Shown here one piece after another: positions 22,001 to 37,000 of a stretch of DNA of 64,000 nucleotides. The notes under the pieces were generated by a model. The model did no database searches. It had not been told where the DNA came from and saw nothing but the letters and a program-made list of their open reading frames with translations. The position numbers and the translations under genes are program-made. The stretch is taken from contig NC_134654.1 of the NCBI RefSeq assembly GCF_030463565.1, forward strand, positions 15,764,202-15,828,201, written 5' to 3'. Position 1 is the stretch's first letter; each line of letters starts with the position of its first letter. This DNA is from Pelecanus crispus (lineage: Eukaryota > Chordata > Aves > Pelecaniformes > Pelecanidae).

Positions 22001-25000
22001 CATGGCAAGAGAGCGGGGGGATGGAGAGCATGGGGAACACAGGAGGCACATGGGCAGGGAGGGGGTGCAGTCTTTGAAATGTAGTGCTCCGTGGAACACG
22101 TTAGAAAGCAGATGTGTCTTTTCACTGGAGTGCTTCCTGCAGGTTGTGGAAGTTACCACAGCCCCAAAAGACAGATCTGGGAAGAGCAACAACATGAGAG
22201 GGGACCTCACCTGCAAGTAAAACTTGCAGATGACAGAGGCTTGAGGCCAACAGGAAAACTGAGAAGACCTGCCTCACCTCTTGGGGTCATGTGGGCACAG
22301 CCTCCAGAGAGGGTATTTCAAGGCAAGGCCCTGGAGCTGTGGTCCTTTGTCCCTCTTCTATTGCTGACTACCCCTATGTCTCTCACTGGACATTTGTCTT
22401 GTCCCCTGCCCAGAAGCATCTGTGTGACATGGGGCCTCCCCGGGCAGGCAGCTGCCTGGCCAGGTACCAGGCCATGCTCTCAGCATCTCCTGACACTAAA
22501 GAGGATTTAACCCAGAGGGGCTCCTGAAAAAAGGCCAATGATCCCTGGCTCTTGGACCACTGAACACCAGTCCCATGGAGCAGTCTGTATTGGAGCCACA
22601 GAGAACCTTGCACATTTCCTTGTTTACTCCGGTTCTGTAGAAATAGGAGCAGAATTCGCAAGGTGAAGGGGTTAATATTTCTCAGATCCTGCAAAAATTC
22701 TTTTCTGGCTGTGTAAGCAGGCAAAATTAACTGTTCCCATTGGGACAGGGAAGGGGAAGGTGTCCTGACCCACAAAAACAGTCTGCTACAACTCTTTGTT
22801 TGGCAACAGGAATTTCCTTTCCATCTTATGAATGGGATCCAGTAAGGGCAGAAATTATTTTCACACAGGACATGTTATCCTCCATCAGTCTAGAGGAGGA
22901 TGAAGAGAAGGCTGGGGGCAGCTGGGAAATGTTTGGCAGCCCCCTGAATTGGCTTTTGGTAGGGAACACCCAGGACAACACCCATAACCTCTAGGGAATC
23001 ACAGTAAAACACAGAAGGCACATTCCTGCTCCTAACATTTGGAAAGCAGACATACAGACAAGCTAGTGTTACTGTGCCATGCTCTGGTGAGCAGCCATGA
23101 GAACTTGTGCCAGATGGTTTAATCAGAAGCAAAATAAAATGGTGCACATGAGAAAATGAAGTTAGCAAGAGAGATGACTTCTACAGCCCTGCTCACTGTG
23201 AAATACTGAAATTGGGAGTGTGCTCTGGGCATTGACCAAATGCCATGCTATTAAAGAGGAAAATGATGCAGAATTTAGTCATTTACCAAGATTTTTGGAG
23301 GAATTATGTGGATGCTGCAGCTTGTATTAGTCTGCAAAATAAATAAAGACATCTCTAGTACTGGTTATTTGACAACTTGTCAGGGGATGACACGTCAGCT
23401 TGAAAGGGCTGAGGGTCTGGAGGCAACAGGGCAGACCTGCTGTGCTTGGTACTGATAATCTTAGGACTATTCCCTTTAAGATTTGAATTAGATTATGAGG
23501 TGGTGGCTGCGTACAGCAAGAGGGTCTTTACTTCAAGCGCAGCTATTTCTGCAGCCCATCACAGCAGGGGGAACCTACAATGGGGGTGGTGAAACACTGG
23601 AACAGGATGCCCAGAGAGGTAGTGGAGACCCCACCCCTAGAAACATTCAAGGTCAGGTTGGATGGGGCTCTGAGCAACCTGATCTTGTTAAAGATGTCCC
23701 CACTCACTGCAGGGGGGTTGGGCTAGATGATCTCTAAAGGTCCCTTCCAACCCAAAGCATTCTATGATTCATTCTATGATTCTATGACTTAGCAGTTCAG
23801 GAGACATTAGACATATTTCTGGCCACTGACTGTATTGCCAGTGCTTGCAATGATATCACAAATGTCACAATATTCTGCTTAAAGCTCCAGCTCCTGGAGT
23901 TCTCTGATTAAAATGCTTGCCCTTTGGCTGCAGGCAGCATAAAATCTGAACACTTAAAGAAAAAAACAGAAGAAAAATGAAAGGAACCTGCACTTATCAG
24001 TCTTAATACCATGTGGTCATTTTGACAGTCATGATTTTTGTCATCCTGCTCTGGTTTTCTTAATGCTTGATGTTGGCAATATTGTATTGAGAAGGTGTCT
24101 GTTGCTGGCTACCTTGACATGGTCCTTCAGGAAGACAGCTGCTTGAGAAGGGCAGAGGGACAGACAGGGTGCAGCAGGCAGTGCTAGAGCCATGCTCTTA
24201 GTGAGTTGTTGTTCTGCTGTTTAGGCTATAGCTGCATCACAGTCTTCAAGGTTAGCCAGAAGAGACAAAAGTGACACAGCCTTTGGAAAGTTGCTACCTT
24301 AGCAGTGAACCCAAGGGGGCCTTGATAAGACAGAAAGGATAATCCTCTACCTCGGTCCCAGATAATCACAGTCATGCACATGGACCTTGGGGCTACATCA
24401 GGATGGAGTTATCCATTGAGCAGGGCTGAGCTTCCAACATCATTTCTCCAGTGGTGCTACAGGTTTCATGATACACCTACAGGTGCAGAAGGGGATCATT
24501 TTTGCTCACTTACTTTTTGGGATCTAGCATCTGACTTTCTGATGCTGAATGTTTACATGGTAATACTGGCCTGGAGCTTGTTCTTCAGGCTTGAATGCCA
24601 GGTTAGCAAGGATGAATGTGGTCAAAGAAGGGAAAGCACAGATATCACCAGCCATTCAGCAGTCTGCAGCAGGCAGGCCCAGGTGGGGTTTCATTGGCCT
24701 GAAGTGTACACTGACAGTTCTGCCCTGTGGCTTCCTGGCTGGGCACAGGCACAGATCTGGGTATGTCTCACTCATCCAGGGGCTGCCTCTCCTCACTGGG
24801 GCCAAGGCAGTTACCTGCCTTTTCCTTCTTCCACAGCCTCCTGGAATGGGCCCTCCCTGCCTCTTCCTCATTCTGTGGGTCTGATCCTGCCACTACCACA
24901 TCCTGTCTGATCCTGCTGACTTTTACAGGAGGAGGTGAGATTGTCTGCCCTTGCCTACATGAAGAGCTTTGCAAGTCTTCTGCTTGGAGTTGGATGTGCT

Positions 25001-28000
25001 TGTCCTGCTACAGTGACTTCTGCGACAGGGAGATTGACTTCTGGGACAGGGAGATATGCAGCTGAATTTTTGGATAGTATAAGCTAAGCATCTCTCCTGA
25101 CTTCAGTTTGAGCAGTGGCATTATAATCTGTGTGGCAAATGCTGGGCACCATTTTATGGCACCAGGGACCATAATATTTCTACAGGGCAGGAAGCAAAGT
25201 CCCCCCTGGTAGCAATCTGCTCAGAGCTGAGTGGGTCTGAGCAGGCAGCTGGTGCCACACAGTGTCCCAGCAGTGCCAAAGATGAACACAGCCCCTGTGA
25301 GCTGGGAGTGGGTGAAAAAGGCAGAAAAAGATACTCACGTGGCATGATGCCTTGGTCTGCCAGCTGCTCACGGGTCCTTCTCTGCTGAAGCCGTAGCTGT
25401 AAAACTGAGAGGGAGAGAGTGTCAGGAAAAGATGCATGATTTTCCTGAGGTACTAATACATCTATCAGGAATGATGTGCTGGTGTCTGTGTGTGGCACAG
25501 AGACCTGGCACAGATCCCTGCTGCTGCTGGACCAGCCTTGGTGCAGCAGAGTGCTCCAAGCCAAGAAGGACTGCCAGGGACAAGCTGCAATAGCCGGCAC
25601 TGACCCAGAGCTCACTTTTGCAGACAGATGAGCAGGGCAGGGCTGGTTCTGGTGCAGGCAGTACCCTAGTGCCTATGACAGACTGATCCCTGCCTGGCAC
25701 CTGTAATAGCAGCCCCAGGCTTCAGCTCAAAGAGTGCAGAGTGCCCATGTGTGGGCAAAGGGTGCTGGCTGGGAGGGAGGCTGGATTTGAATGTCCAGCA
25801 CAACCTCCTGCAGCTGGATATTGCCACCCTGTATTCTGCGAGGGTGAAGGATCTGTTATAAGTCAAGCAAGTGGAGTAAGGTGGGTTCAGAGGTTTTTGA
25901 AAGAAATTATGAATGTGATAAATATTTTGTCCATAAAGGTCTTTTGTGCTTTATTGTTACATAGCCTCCATGGTATCATCTTCTATGGATTCATTGCCAC
26001 TGGCACCTGCTTCCCAGACACAACTGAAACATGAAAGCAAACTGAGTTCTGCACAGTGGTGCTGGCCACAGAGAAACCATGCAGAAGGTAATGATTTTGA
26101 CATTATAACATGTATTTTGGCCACATCCAAGTATCCATGTATACTCTAAGATTTGGGATGTGTGTCTAGGTTTTTGGTTGCTTTTTAGATTTGTTCAGGC
26201 ACAAGGGCAAGGAACAAAAATGAACACTCAAAATGGCTGAGAGATATCTGAAAGAAATCAAGCATCTTGATGACATGAAGGGGAACTGTATGTCTAGAGG
26301 TTATAGAGAAGATAGAGCTAGACTGCCCTGAGGGTTGCACAGGAACAGAAGAAAAGGCAGTGGTCACAAGTTGCAGCAAGAGAAATTCTGATTGGTTATT
26401 AGGGGAAAAAAGTCACCATGAGAGTGGTGCAGGCCAAAACCAGGGGCCCAGAGATGCTGTGGAATATCCATCCTGCAGATGATCAGAGCTTGCCTGGAGA
26501 ATGTCCTGAGCAACCTGATCTAATTTTGAAGTTGACACTAATTTGAATGGGAGGTTAGAGCAGAGGTTGGACTTCCACAGGTCCTTTCTGTCCTAAATTT
26601 CTGTACAGTTCTGTATTTTGGTGTGTGAACTTGTAACTGTGTGCATTACATTTGGTGTGGAAGCCAGACCAGCTCCTATAATTACTCCAGAAGCCTTTAA
26701 ACTTCTGCCTAAAGCAGAAATTGGTAAGGTGCTGTAAGGTCCTCAGAAGTGTTAGGTGCCATGTCTGTCCTTGGTGACCCAGGAACATCATGAGTGTAAA
26801 AGGTATGTTCAATGTGTGCTAAGAGCAGAAAGGATGAAGCTGAGAGTCAGGGCAAAAGCACCTGCCATTGATACTGATATTGCATGAAACTGCCACCTGC
26901 AGGGGCACCATGAGTCCCTGTAAGTCAGCAAGACATTATGGCCTCCAGAAGGTTTTTAAGCCTATAGATACTGTACATTTTTCAGTATTAGAATAAGCCG
27001 CTTCTCCAGGACTCTTGGACAGCTAATGGCTGATGACTACCCTTGGGCTGAGCCCTTGCTACCAGGAACTTTGGCCCAAATGCCATTGCCTCTACTATGC
27101 TACAGCCAAGGCTCGTACCTTTCTTTCACTTGCTAAGGATCTCTCCTGATACCTCTGAAACTGGGCAGTCCTCCACTGGTCCAACACTGTGGATTGAGTA
27201 GAGCTTTCCAACTCCATCACCCTCCTGAGGGCCTGGCAGCACATTTCTAGCCCTGTAAGGCCTGGCACTGGATGCAGATATGCTTACTGTACCAAGGGGC
27301 ATGTAGATAATATGGTAAGGAGAGATTAGTGCCGTCTCTGTATGAACCCACTGCTCCAAGGACCTGCAATCTCCAGTATACCTTCTTTTTGGAAACAATG
27401 CACTGACAGATGGAAGTGATTGGGGCTACTAAGTAGCTTAGCTGCATGGCCTCAACCACAGAGCATCGATTAGGCATCTAATGAAGAAGAGACTCCCTGA
27501 CACACCTCTCAGTATTTACAGCATGCAAAGACAGCCCACCATACACTGCAGACTGCCTTGTGCAATGGTACAGACCTCTGTGTGGCCCAGGACTGCACAA
27601 GTTAGATCATTCCATCACTCAGGTAACTCTGCCTGTACTTTGAGTTAGTAGCATATTCTATAACTCTGTTTTTGCAAACTTGTCTTCAAGATAGACACTA
27701 GTGTCATGAGGCAAAACATAAAACTCATACTTTCCTCCTGGAAACTCAGTACAGCTTGCCACAAGGACGCATATCTTCCAGCAGTCACAAAATAGCTCCA
27801 TGCATATCTCATGCTTACCAGCACAGACCCTTAGCTGCCCTGAGAGAGCTGGTGTTGAAAGGGGAAGAGAGGGAAGAACAGCCTTTTTGTCCTCGTGAGC
27901 AACTTGTTGAGCTCTGCCAACAACTCATGTCTACAATATGACATGGGCTGGACCTGAATAATAATCCCTTCCAGAGAAGTCCCCAAAGCACAAGGCTCCC

Positions 28001-31000
28001 TGAGATGCCGTTGCTTGTGACTTTCCCTTGTCCTCTATGCAAACCATGTCTCACATTCAAAGCAAATGTTTAGTGAAGGCCTCACATGGAACAATGATCT
28101 GCTGAATTCCAGCACTTCTTAGGACACCACAGATAGATTCTTGCTGTGAGGGAAAAATGTGTACCTGGTAAAGTCTGCATGTGTTTTGTTCCCCTTATGC
28201 CAGAGTGAAACTGGTGGCTAGAAGTGACTGGCAAACCTTGCTGCCAGGGAAATCTGTAGCCCTCCATTGCTCCATGGCACCACCCTCAGCTGATGTTGGT
28301 TCTGCCCATGGACATGGATTTAGACCCTTGCACTGTAGGTATCTACATCTGACCCAGTTATCTGCATTCTCTTTACAGCAGTCACCCTCCTCAAGGGACC
28401 TCATAACCAAACCAGTCAGTCCATGCATTAGGAATGCTTGTCTTTCCTCCTCAGCTATGGAGGAAGTTTAATGGTAACTGGCTCATGGTAGGTATCTTAC
28501 GTTGGGTGAGGTGGACCCCAGTCTGTGTAGGGCCTTCTTTATGACTAGTCACAATACTGAAGAAGCATGCAGAGCTTTGCACTTTCCCTGAGGAAGAGAT
28601 GTATCTTTATGGAACAGGTGAGCTGAGGGAGTTTGGAGAATGTCCAAGAATGAATAAGCTTTGTAGCTCATCCAAGAATGGTTCTCTACTCTCCTAGGTC
28701 CTGGTCTAGTGTCCCAGGTGTTAGAGCATCTGTCTCAGTTTACTGAGACAATTTACACACAACATCCCATCATCAGATGGGAATCAGGGATAGCAAAGAC
28801 TTCTTGAGTCACATAGAACACCCTTGCCAAAGACACAGCAATCTGCCCCACCTAGCTGCAAAATATCCCAAGTGAGGATGCTCCATTAATTCCCTTCACA
28901 GCTCCCATGTGTGCCAAATTATTTGCACCATTTCATTCTGACTTCTGACACAGCCAGGCCAAGTGATACACCACATCTATGTGAGCAATGGGGATGCTAT
29001 CAGTCAGATGACCGTGCTTTCAAAGCCCACGTTCTCTGCTTCTTTTGCTTATTTCATGGCCCTTCTTAGCAGACAAATAATTTAACAGCCTCAGGGTGCA
29101 GTCAGCTGTCAACCAGGCCTGTTTAGAGAAAAAGCAGATATTACAAATTCCCTTGAAGCCCTTTTCCAGTGTGGTGGCTATAAGATTCAGCATCTGCCTT
29201 GATGCAAGAAGTGCTGGAAACATGTATAGATTTCATTGCTACAGCTTGCCTTTGCTGGGATGCAGGAACAGCACCCAGGAGCCCAGATTTCCCAGATTCC
29301 ACTGCCTTCCAACAAACAGTGCACAATCCAGGGGAACCTACCCTATCACAGCTGGTCCATGCTCCAGCTAACAGCCTCTCTTTTGACTCATGTGCTAAGC
29401 ACTGCAGATAGACGATCACAGAGAGGACCTGATATTATTCAATGCAATGATAATTTTGTGCAGGGAGAAAAGGTCTCCAAATTGGTTTTCAGGCTGACAG
29501 GCATAAAGCAGTGACACAAAGCTGTTCTGAGCATGAGAACTAAGCTGTTCCACAGTTAAGTGGCTATGGGCAGGCCATGCAACCTCCCCAAGGTGAACAA
29601 CCAAGCATTGTTCATCTTGGGCAATGCTGAGTGTACAAACTTCCTGGCCCATTCTTCAGCCACAGGGCAAGGAGGAAAAGTTTATCCAGCCTTGTCTGTT
29701 CAGGGCAAACTGACAGAAAATATGAGGACAGGCATGTGCAAATGCTGGTCATTTCCAGGAGCAGCCCAAGCTTGATGGTTGAAGCAGTTATTCCAGCAAC
29801 TGAATATTCATCCAGATCTGGTCCTCCTCGTTCAGTAGGATGCATGTCTTGACTCTCAGATATCATCTCTATGAAATTCCAAATCCTGTTGCAAACCATC
29901 TGAAGAAATGTAGCTGTGAACAGTGTCAGACAATAACACTGAACATCCCTGAAGGAAGAGGTAAAGCAGCCAATACTTTCAGCAGGCTCTGAGTCAGTGC
30001 TGTAGCTTGCAGCTCGGCAGATGCCAGCTCAAGGCTTGCACATTTCCCTTACAACTAACAATGCTTAAAACCAGGGCTGGAGTAGCCCCTGACACCATCC
30101 AAACATCTACCATGTAGCTGCTTCTTGAAAGGTACTTGAAATCTGTTGAAGCTGTGTCTGACTCCAACTGTATTCCTGTCCTCTTCCTTTGCTACGTGTC
30201 TGGAGGCCTGAGCTCTGGGTGCTGCCTATGACTCATTTAGAAGGTGCTGTCACCCACCATCTACGGGAATTATTTTTTTCCTGAATTTTATTATTTTTCA
30301 AGGAAACTACTTTGCTAACTCTTCAGAGGAACAGTTATGTTACAAAGAATGATGGCTGGACTACTGCTGGTGAGACAATCTTAGTCCCAAACTGCCAGCA
30401 TCCCTGTTGTCTGTCTGCACCATCTTGGATGGTGAGAAGTAGCCCCAAGAGAGCAGTCATGCACACTGGTCACCCTGTGGTACCAAGCTGTGCTGGCACC
30501 ATCAGCTGCCACCAGCTGAGAAACAGCCTTGCTTTCAGTAACCCTGCTCCCTCCTATGGCTCCCCATGATAAGAAAACCCCATGATATGAGGCATGTCAG
30601 AGCTATTCCAGTGGTTTTGCTCATGAACTTTTTCTGTTAGAAATACTCTTCTATGCTAACACCAAGTCCCATTTAGCGATACAGCTTCCAGAAACATCCT
30701 CTGCAGCTGCGTCATCGGTGCCGAGAAGACCTCCTGGTGTCAGTCATAGCTGCTTGCTCTGAGCACTGCCCATGACTTGGAGTCTTGAGTCATCCTCCTC
30801 CCTAGGAGTTGACCTCAGAGCTTTAGAAAGCTAAGAGGACAGCTTGGGCCTTGCCTGGCCTGGTGATGCACTGGAAAAGACATGTTCAAATCCTCCCTCT
30901 GTCCCAGGAGCAGGTAGACCTGGCCTTCTGCTTCAATCTGCGGGGGCACTTTGAGTCCAGTTCTCAGCAGATGGACAGGATGGGACTCGTGTCATCTGTA

Positions 31001-34000
31001 TCAGAGCATGGCATGCTGGAGCATCGCCAAAGCACTCATAGGACCCTCCTCTCTTTGGGGAATTGGCTTTAACAGCACAGGGGTCTGAGCAGCACAGAAG
31101 CACATTGCCCAGGGTGGTTGGGGAACTGACCTTCTCTCAGGGCTTGGGACTAGGACAGGCAGACAAAGCCATGGCTGACCTGATCTAGTGTTGGTGATGG
31201 TCTGTCTCCGATAAGGAGGCTGGATCAGAGCCCAGCCACCAACACTTACACAGCATCCAGACCAGGTTTCCTGGAAACTCTGAGGCTGCATGAGGCTTTC
31301 TCAGCATTCAGCTCAGCCTCACAGCTGAGACAAGCTGTCCAGGTGGAGCTGCAGGTCCATTGCTGCTTCTTGACTTCTGACCCAGCATTTGTCCCTATCT
31401 GACAGCTTCTCTGGGAGTGGGAGTGACTGGGGCAGAGTGCCTACTCCTTCAGCTCTTCCCAGCTCCCTTATGTGGTTTCAGGTGAAATCCCAATAATGGC
31501 TGGTTTCCTCCCTGCCTGAGCTGTGCCAGCACCTTTACTCTGGTTGGGAACCACATTTGCAAACAGTGCAACTGCTGTGCTCTTGTCTTCCTCTGAAATA
31601 AGTCACTGCTGATACCAGAACTGATGGTCGGGCAGTTGCCTGCTGCTCCCTACACCAGCCGGTGCTCCTGGGCTGTGCAGTGAAGAGGACCAGCAGAAGC
31701 ACCATGTTATGCCAGTTTGACCCAAGTGTGTGACCATCACGGGAGTCAGCAGTTTGGTAAACAACTGAAGTTGCAGCTGCCACTGAAAAAAGCAGCAGCA
31801 AGTCCCTTCTGTCAACCACCCCAGCAGCTCATTCTTGCCCTCTGTGGCCCAGAGCTGGGGTTTTAGGAGCATCGTGCACAGGATGGGGACTGCTCTGCTG
31901 GGGTTAGGGGAGAGTTGGCAGTAAATTGGGAATGGCGTGGTGGGGAGAAGGGGCACCTGTTTTCAACAGCAGCAGCTTTGTTGCGTGTCAAACAGCAGCT
32001 GAGCAAACACGAAACATATATTTGTCCATGGCCATGGTGTGTACTAGAGGAACCTGGTGACTTGCCCCTGCTCACACACTGGCTGGCAGAAAATGGCCCT
32101 GTTTTGGACACAGCCTCCCTTGAAAGGCAGGACTGCTGCCTTTGAGACTGTCTTTACAGACGATGTCTGAGACTTTCCTGTGCAAGCATGCCAGGGGGAG
32201 AGAAGCTGCCCAGTGGGAGATGCACATGGGATCCTTTAATTGTCCCAAGGTCCCAACATGGCAGGAGCAGGGCTAGCGCAGTGGCAGGGTGCAGCCGTGT
32301 TGCCTGTGGCTTTCTCAGGGCTGTGGCTCTTTCTTGCGGCTGCATCAGGAGCAGGAACCTGTATTCAAAGTAGGATGCCTGAATGGGCAGGGCAGCTGGG
32401 AGCAGGCGGTGCTCTCTCCTGACCAAACAACAGCCAGACATCAAGGTCCTGAGGTGGGACCTGTACTTGGGTGAATTTGGATTCACCCTGAGCTGGGTGC
32501 CACCACCAGTAGGGTGAAGCATTTGTCCAGCAGAGCATTGTAGGGCCTAATTTTCTGGAGCTGCTGTTTTGCAAAACCACCTTGGCCAGTCTCTGTCCTG
32601 AGCCCCTCCATGGCTCTCGGCCCATCTGCTCTGCCAATAGCCAGGTGCCATAGAGTGATTTCTCTGTACCATCATGTCTCCAGGCCCATGTTACCCTCTT
32701 GACAGCTTGGCCTGTGTAGGACCCACGTGAGCAGAGCTGATGCTCAGCCAGCCACAGCCCAGCTGAAAATGGCACCACTCAACTGGGACAGCTGTGGGAA
32801 GCCCTGGTCAGTCCTCTCCTCACCAGGCACTGCCTTGGAGCAGGGCCCAGCCAAGTCAGCTTTACCTCTGCATGTGATGCTCAGCATTTGTGCAGTGGGA
32901 GTGTTTTACCTTCTCCCAGGCAGATGTGCTATGAATTTGTGTGTTACCTGGGAGGCTGCACTGCACTGAACATCTCATCTACTACACTGGTGAGAACAAC
33001 ATCTCTAAACCCACGTCCAGGCCTGCAGATACCTTGGAAAATACATAGGACCACACCTGGCTAGCAAGGAGCCCAGACCAAATGGGCACAGGTCACCACT
33101 AATGAACAACCATCTGTGAAATCCCTCTGAGGGCTGTTCCCATCATAATGTGCAACCCCAACCTCACCATGTTCCTGAGAACATGCTGTTGCAGTCCTCC
33201 TTGGAGTAATCCCTTCAGCATCCCCATGAGCAGCCCATACATCCTTCTCCTCAAGCACAGTGATGTATGTTTCAATCTGTGCTATAACACATGCCTGACT
33301 GACAGAGAAACATGTCTGTCAGCTAAAAAACTGAGGTATAAGATGCTGGAAAAACAAAACCAAGCACAAACCAATCTACATCAAGTCAGTGTTTTACAAA
33401 AACTTCACGAAATCACAAAACAGCGTCATCAGTTTACAGAGAGGCTGTAGTTTGAACACACACACTGATTGTGAACTGTACAAGTTCATGATCTGAATGG
33501 AAACATGCACATACTTTCTTTGGACACCGGGAAAATGAAAATAAAGGTTCTGCCAAAATGCCTGGCTTAACACCCTACCAAGACCTACTGCCTTCTGCCT
33601 TTATTAACCTGCTGATTTTGGTCCAAATCACTCTCTCCATCCAAAGCAGACAGAATAAATTCCTCTCCCATCTCAAACAGCTTCATTCAAGCCCTATGTG
33701 TATGTATGAATCCTTTCCTCCATAGAGCCAGGCAAGTCTTCTCTGCAAATTCACACCCATGTGCCCACAATTAGGTCTGGGTATTACACCATGCCAAGCC
33801 ATGCAGAGCCATATACAGAGTGTTAAACTTTCACTTCTCACCAATTATCTGCACTATCACTGACGTTATACAGATGTTGGCCTTGTAAACTCTCTTTCCA
33901 TATTGCTGGACAGAAAAGGTCAGAGTTAAGGTTAAGTCTGAATTTGCCAGCTTTGTTTGCTCTGTCTGATGACAACACTTCTCCACTGCTGGAGTACAAT

Positions 34001-37000
34001 TGGTTTGTATTCAAAGCAGGAGATCATTTCACATAAATGATTGTCTCTGTGAAGAGTTTAAATATGTTTCTGGAACAGCCCTTAGATGTCCTAGTTGATT
34101 TAGTGCAATCCCATTGATAATTGGAACACATAGGGATAGCATGGCAGGCTTGAAGAATCATCATTCCTGCAAAATTTGTCAGGATGACCTCAGATCAGTA
34201 TATTTATCTTTGGCAAAACAGAAAAAATAAACATGCACACAAATCCTCAAGGAAGGGGAGGGGGAACCTGAAGGCCTGCAGCATCTTGGTGATTTGATCT
34301 ATCTCCTCTGGAGGGTTCCTGGTGCCCTGCACTGGGGTATCTACCATCTCTCCACACTGCATGGCCTTCACTGAAGACCACTGGGAAGAGAAGAGCAGGA
34401 GAAAACACCATGGGGCTCAAGGGAGGGTTGCTGGGCTCTGTGTGAAAAAGCCACTGCCTCCACCAGATCAGGCTTTCCTGGACAAAATCTTTCTTTTTCT
34501 TGCTACTGTTGCTGCCAGATGGAAGCAAGAGACTGGAAAGCTGACCCTTGAGACACTCTAGGAGAGACAGCTATGTGCCACCATCTCCTAGTTGCCACCT
34601 CCTTGCCCCACTTTCTGCCTGCTGTGTGCCACAGAGATTAAAGGGATCCTGGAATGAGGAAACAACAAGCAAGTAATGTATATCTAGCATCCTTTAACAC
34701 ACACATAGCTCTTTCAGCTGCTCAGTGTGTGCAGGCCATGGAGAAACAGCAAAAGTTTAGTTATTAAGATGCACCTCAGCAGTCATTAATATTGGCCTGG
34801 AATCCTTCAAAAGGGATTCAGACTTGTCATGAGCCATGGAGCACAGCTAATCCAAACCTGAGGAGCAAGCAAAGCCTCACACCTGCCTGTGCAAGACCAT
34901 TTCCAAAGCAATGGTGTATCATGAAGCATGGCTCCTTGGGGCTTGGCATTTCAGGGTCTGATCCCTCCTGGCTTGTCCTTTGCATGCATGCACTGTGCAA
35001 GCTACACAGCTGTCTGTGTAAACTGCTGCTGTCCCATAGGCCCTGAGCCATGTATGGGTGTGTGGTGCAGGGAAATGGGTTGTTTGAGACGTTCATCCCT
35101 CTTCCAAGTGAATGGAGGAGAGTAAATCAGAGCACTGCACCTCCTGCCTTCCTTGTGGGGCTTTACAGCTACCAAAGTCTGCACACAGAGCAGGGGCACC
35201 AGAGGAAACTCTGTCCCATACAGACTTTGCACATAAAAGATTCAACCACTTCAGCCATTAAATGTTAGCTTTTCTCCTCTATTCCCCATGTTACTAAAAA
35301 TCCAACACAAACTGAAAGCAGCATTATTGATTTGTTTGTATTCCTCAGCATCCCTCTTTCCTCCTCTGTCTCACAGACTGTGATGACCAGGGTTGTGCTG
35401 TGGCCATGTCCTGCATTACCTGTAGTGGTCCCAGCAGTGGGGAGAGGGAGGCGCAGACACGCATTTGCAATTTTGGCAAGCTCAACACAAACATAGTAAA
35501 TAGGCAGAGAAATCTTGTCAAATGGGAAACCTATCTTTCACCAGGCAGTAGTGAGGGATGGCAGTTGTGGGAATAAATCATGAACCAAAGAATGCCCCAC
35601 AAATTGACTGCCCTAGAAATGTTGAAAGGCATGAGAATTTATGGATGCAAAGACCCACAATGTTTACTTTTACTGGAGAATCATTTGAAAAATATGTTTA
35701 GAGATCCCACTGTTGGTTCTATAATAAAGCCAGCTTACAAATAAACCAGAAATGAGCCTTAAAACCAATACTGGTTCATTTGAAAAGAATGCAAGGACAT
35801 GTAAGACAGCCCATCCTCCTCTCATCAGAAAGGTGGCAGTATTGCTTTGTAGTTGCTGGAAGAATTGTTACAGACAGATTTTTTTTCAGATGAACAGCAA
35901 TGTACCATAATATACCAACAAAATCTAAGGAATGACTTAATCTAATGAAATGTAAGATCAGAGTGATATGGAAACCACACCAAAGCCCTGGACCCAAGTT
36001 TTGTATAATTCAGCCAGACTAGGACACTTGTGTTTGCACACACACTCTTGGGTTTTCAACCAACTGCCAACTTTGTATTTGCTGAGAAAACAAAGTTTAA
36101 GTTGACCACCCAGCTATCTAAGAGATCCTGATAACACCACTCATGTCTACCATCAGTATCATAAATCTCTAATTTCATTATCTACAATTCACGAGGAGGC
36201 AAAAACACACATGGTGTGGGTGACATGCCAGACCCGCTGCATGTTCCAACGTGACTACCCTGTGGTGTCCGGTTTTACAGTGTCCCACATGGCACATATA
36301 GCTGGTTTGTCTGAACATCCTCACAGATAATATTCCCAGGGAGAACTTCACCTCTGGGAAGGTCAGAGAAAGCTCTCTGAGAAATTTTTTGACATTACCA
36401 TTAGTATTACAGTATATGTTCATTAAAAAAATTACAAGTAAAAGTACCCACTCACAAACACGGCATACTTACTATAAATAAAACCAGTGAATAAAGGCAT
36501 GAATATCCAGCAGAGGGTCTGATTTAGAAGTGACTGTCCCATAGTTCACCTTCACTCACCTTCACTCACGCTGAACGTCCTCTGAGAAGGCCCTTACCGG
36601 TGCTTCCCCTAACTTATGAGAGGGAGGCATGTTTTACTTGCAAACCCTCTGAGAGTGGCAATCAATTGTGTGGCTCTGGTTTTATTTCTCTGATGATGTC
36701 ACTTTAAATACTTTTCATATTCCATTTGTTATTTTTACTTCTAAAAATGACGCATTTCTTCAAATTCATTTTTCTCCAATTAGTCACAACTTAATGGAAC
36801 AAAGTCAGCTGCCTGCATGTCAGAGAGAGTGTCAGGCCCATCTTTACTTCGATTATCTCAAATGGACCTGAAGAGCACCTGGAATATACAGATGGTGCTA
36901 GGTACCTTGTTTATCCCAGATGCCCTTTTGGCTTCCTGCCCAAATCCTTTGCAGCAGGGCCAGGGCAGGAGACCCGAGCACTGCAGTTTTACCAAAATAA

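Larger units (their letters stand above)
21819..25338 (-). other. MYOCD intron 2
   Basis: 3.5 kb. Contains two MEF2-like sites near exon 3 (21905-21960) and a CR1 3' fragment (23585-23786). In mammals an alternative first exon lies in this intron, as I recall; I cannot identify one here. Confidence 0.7.
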
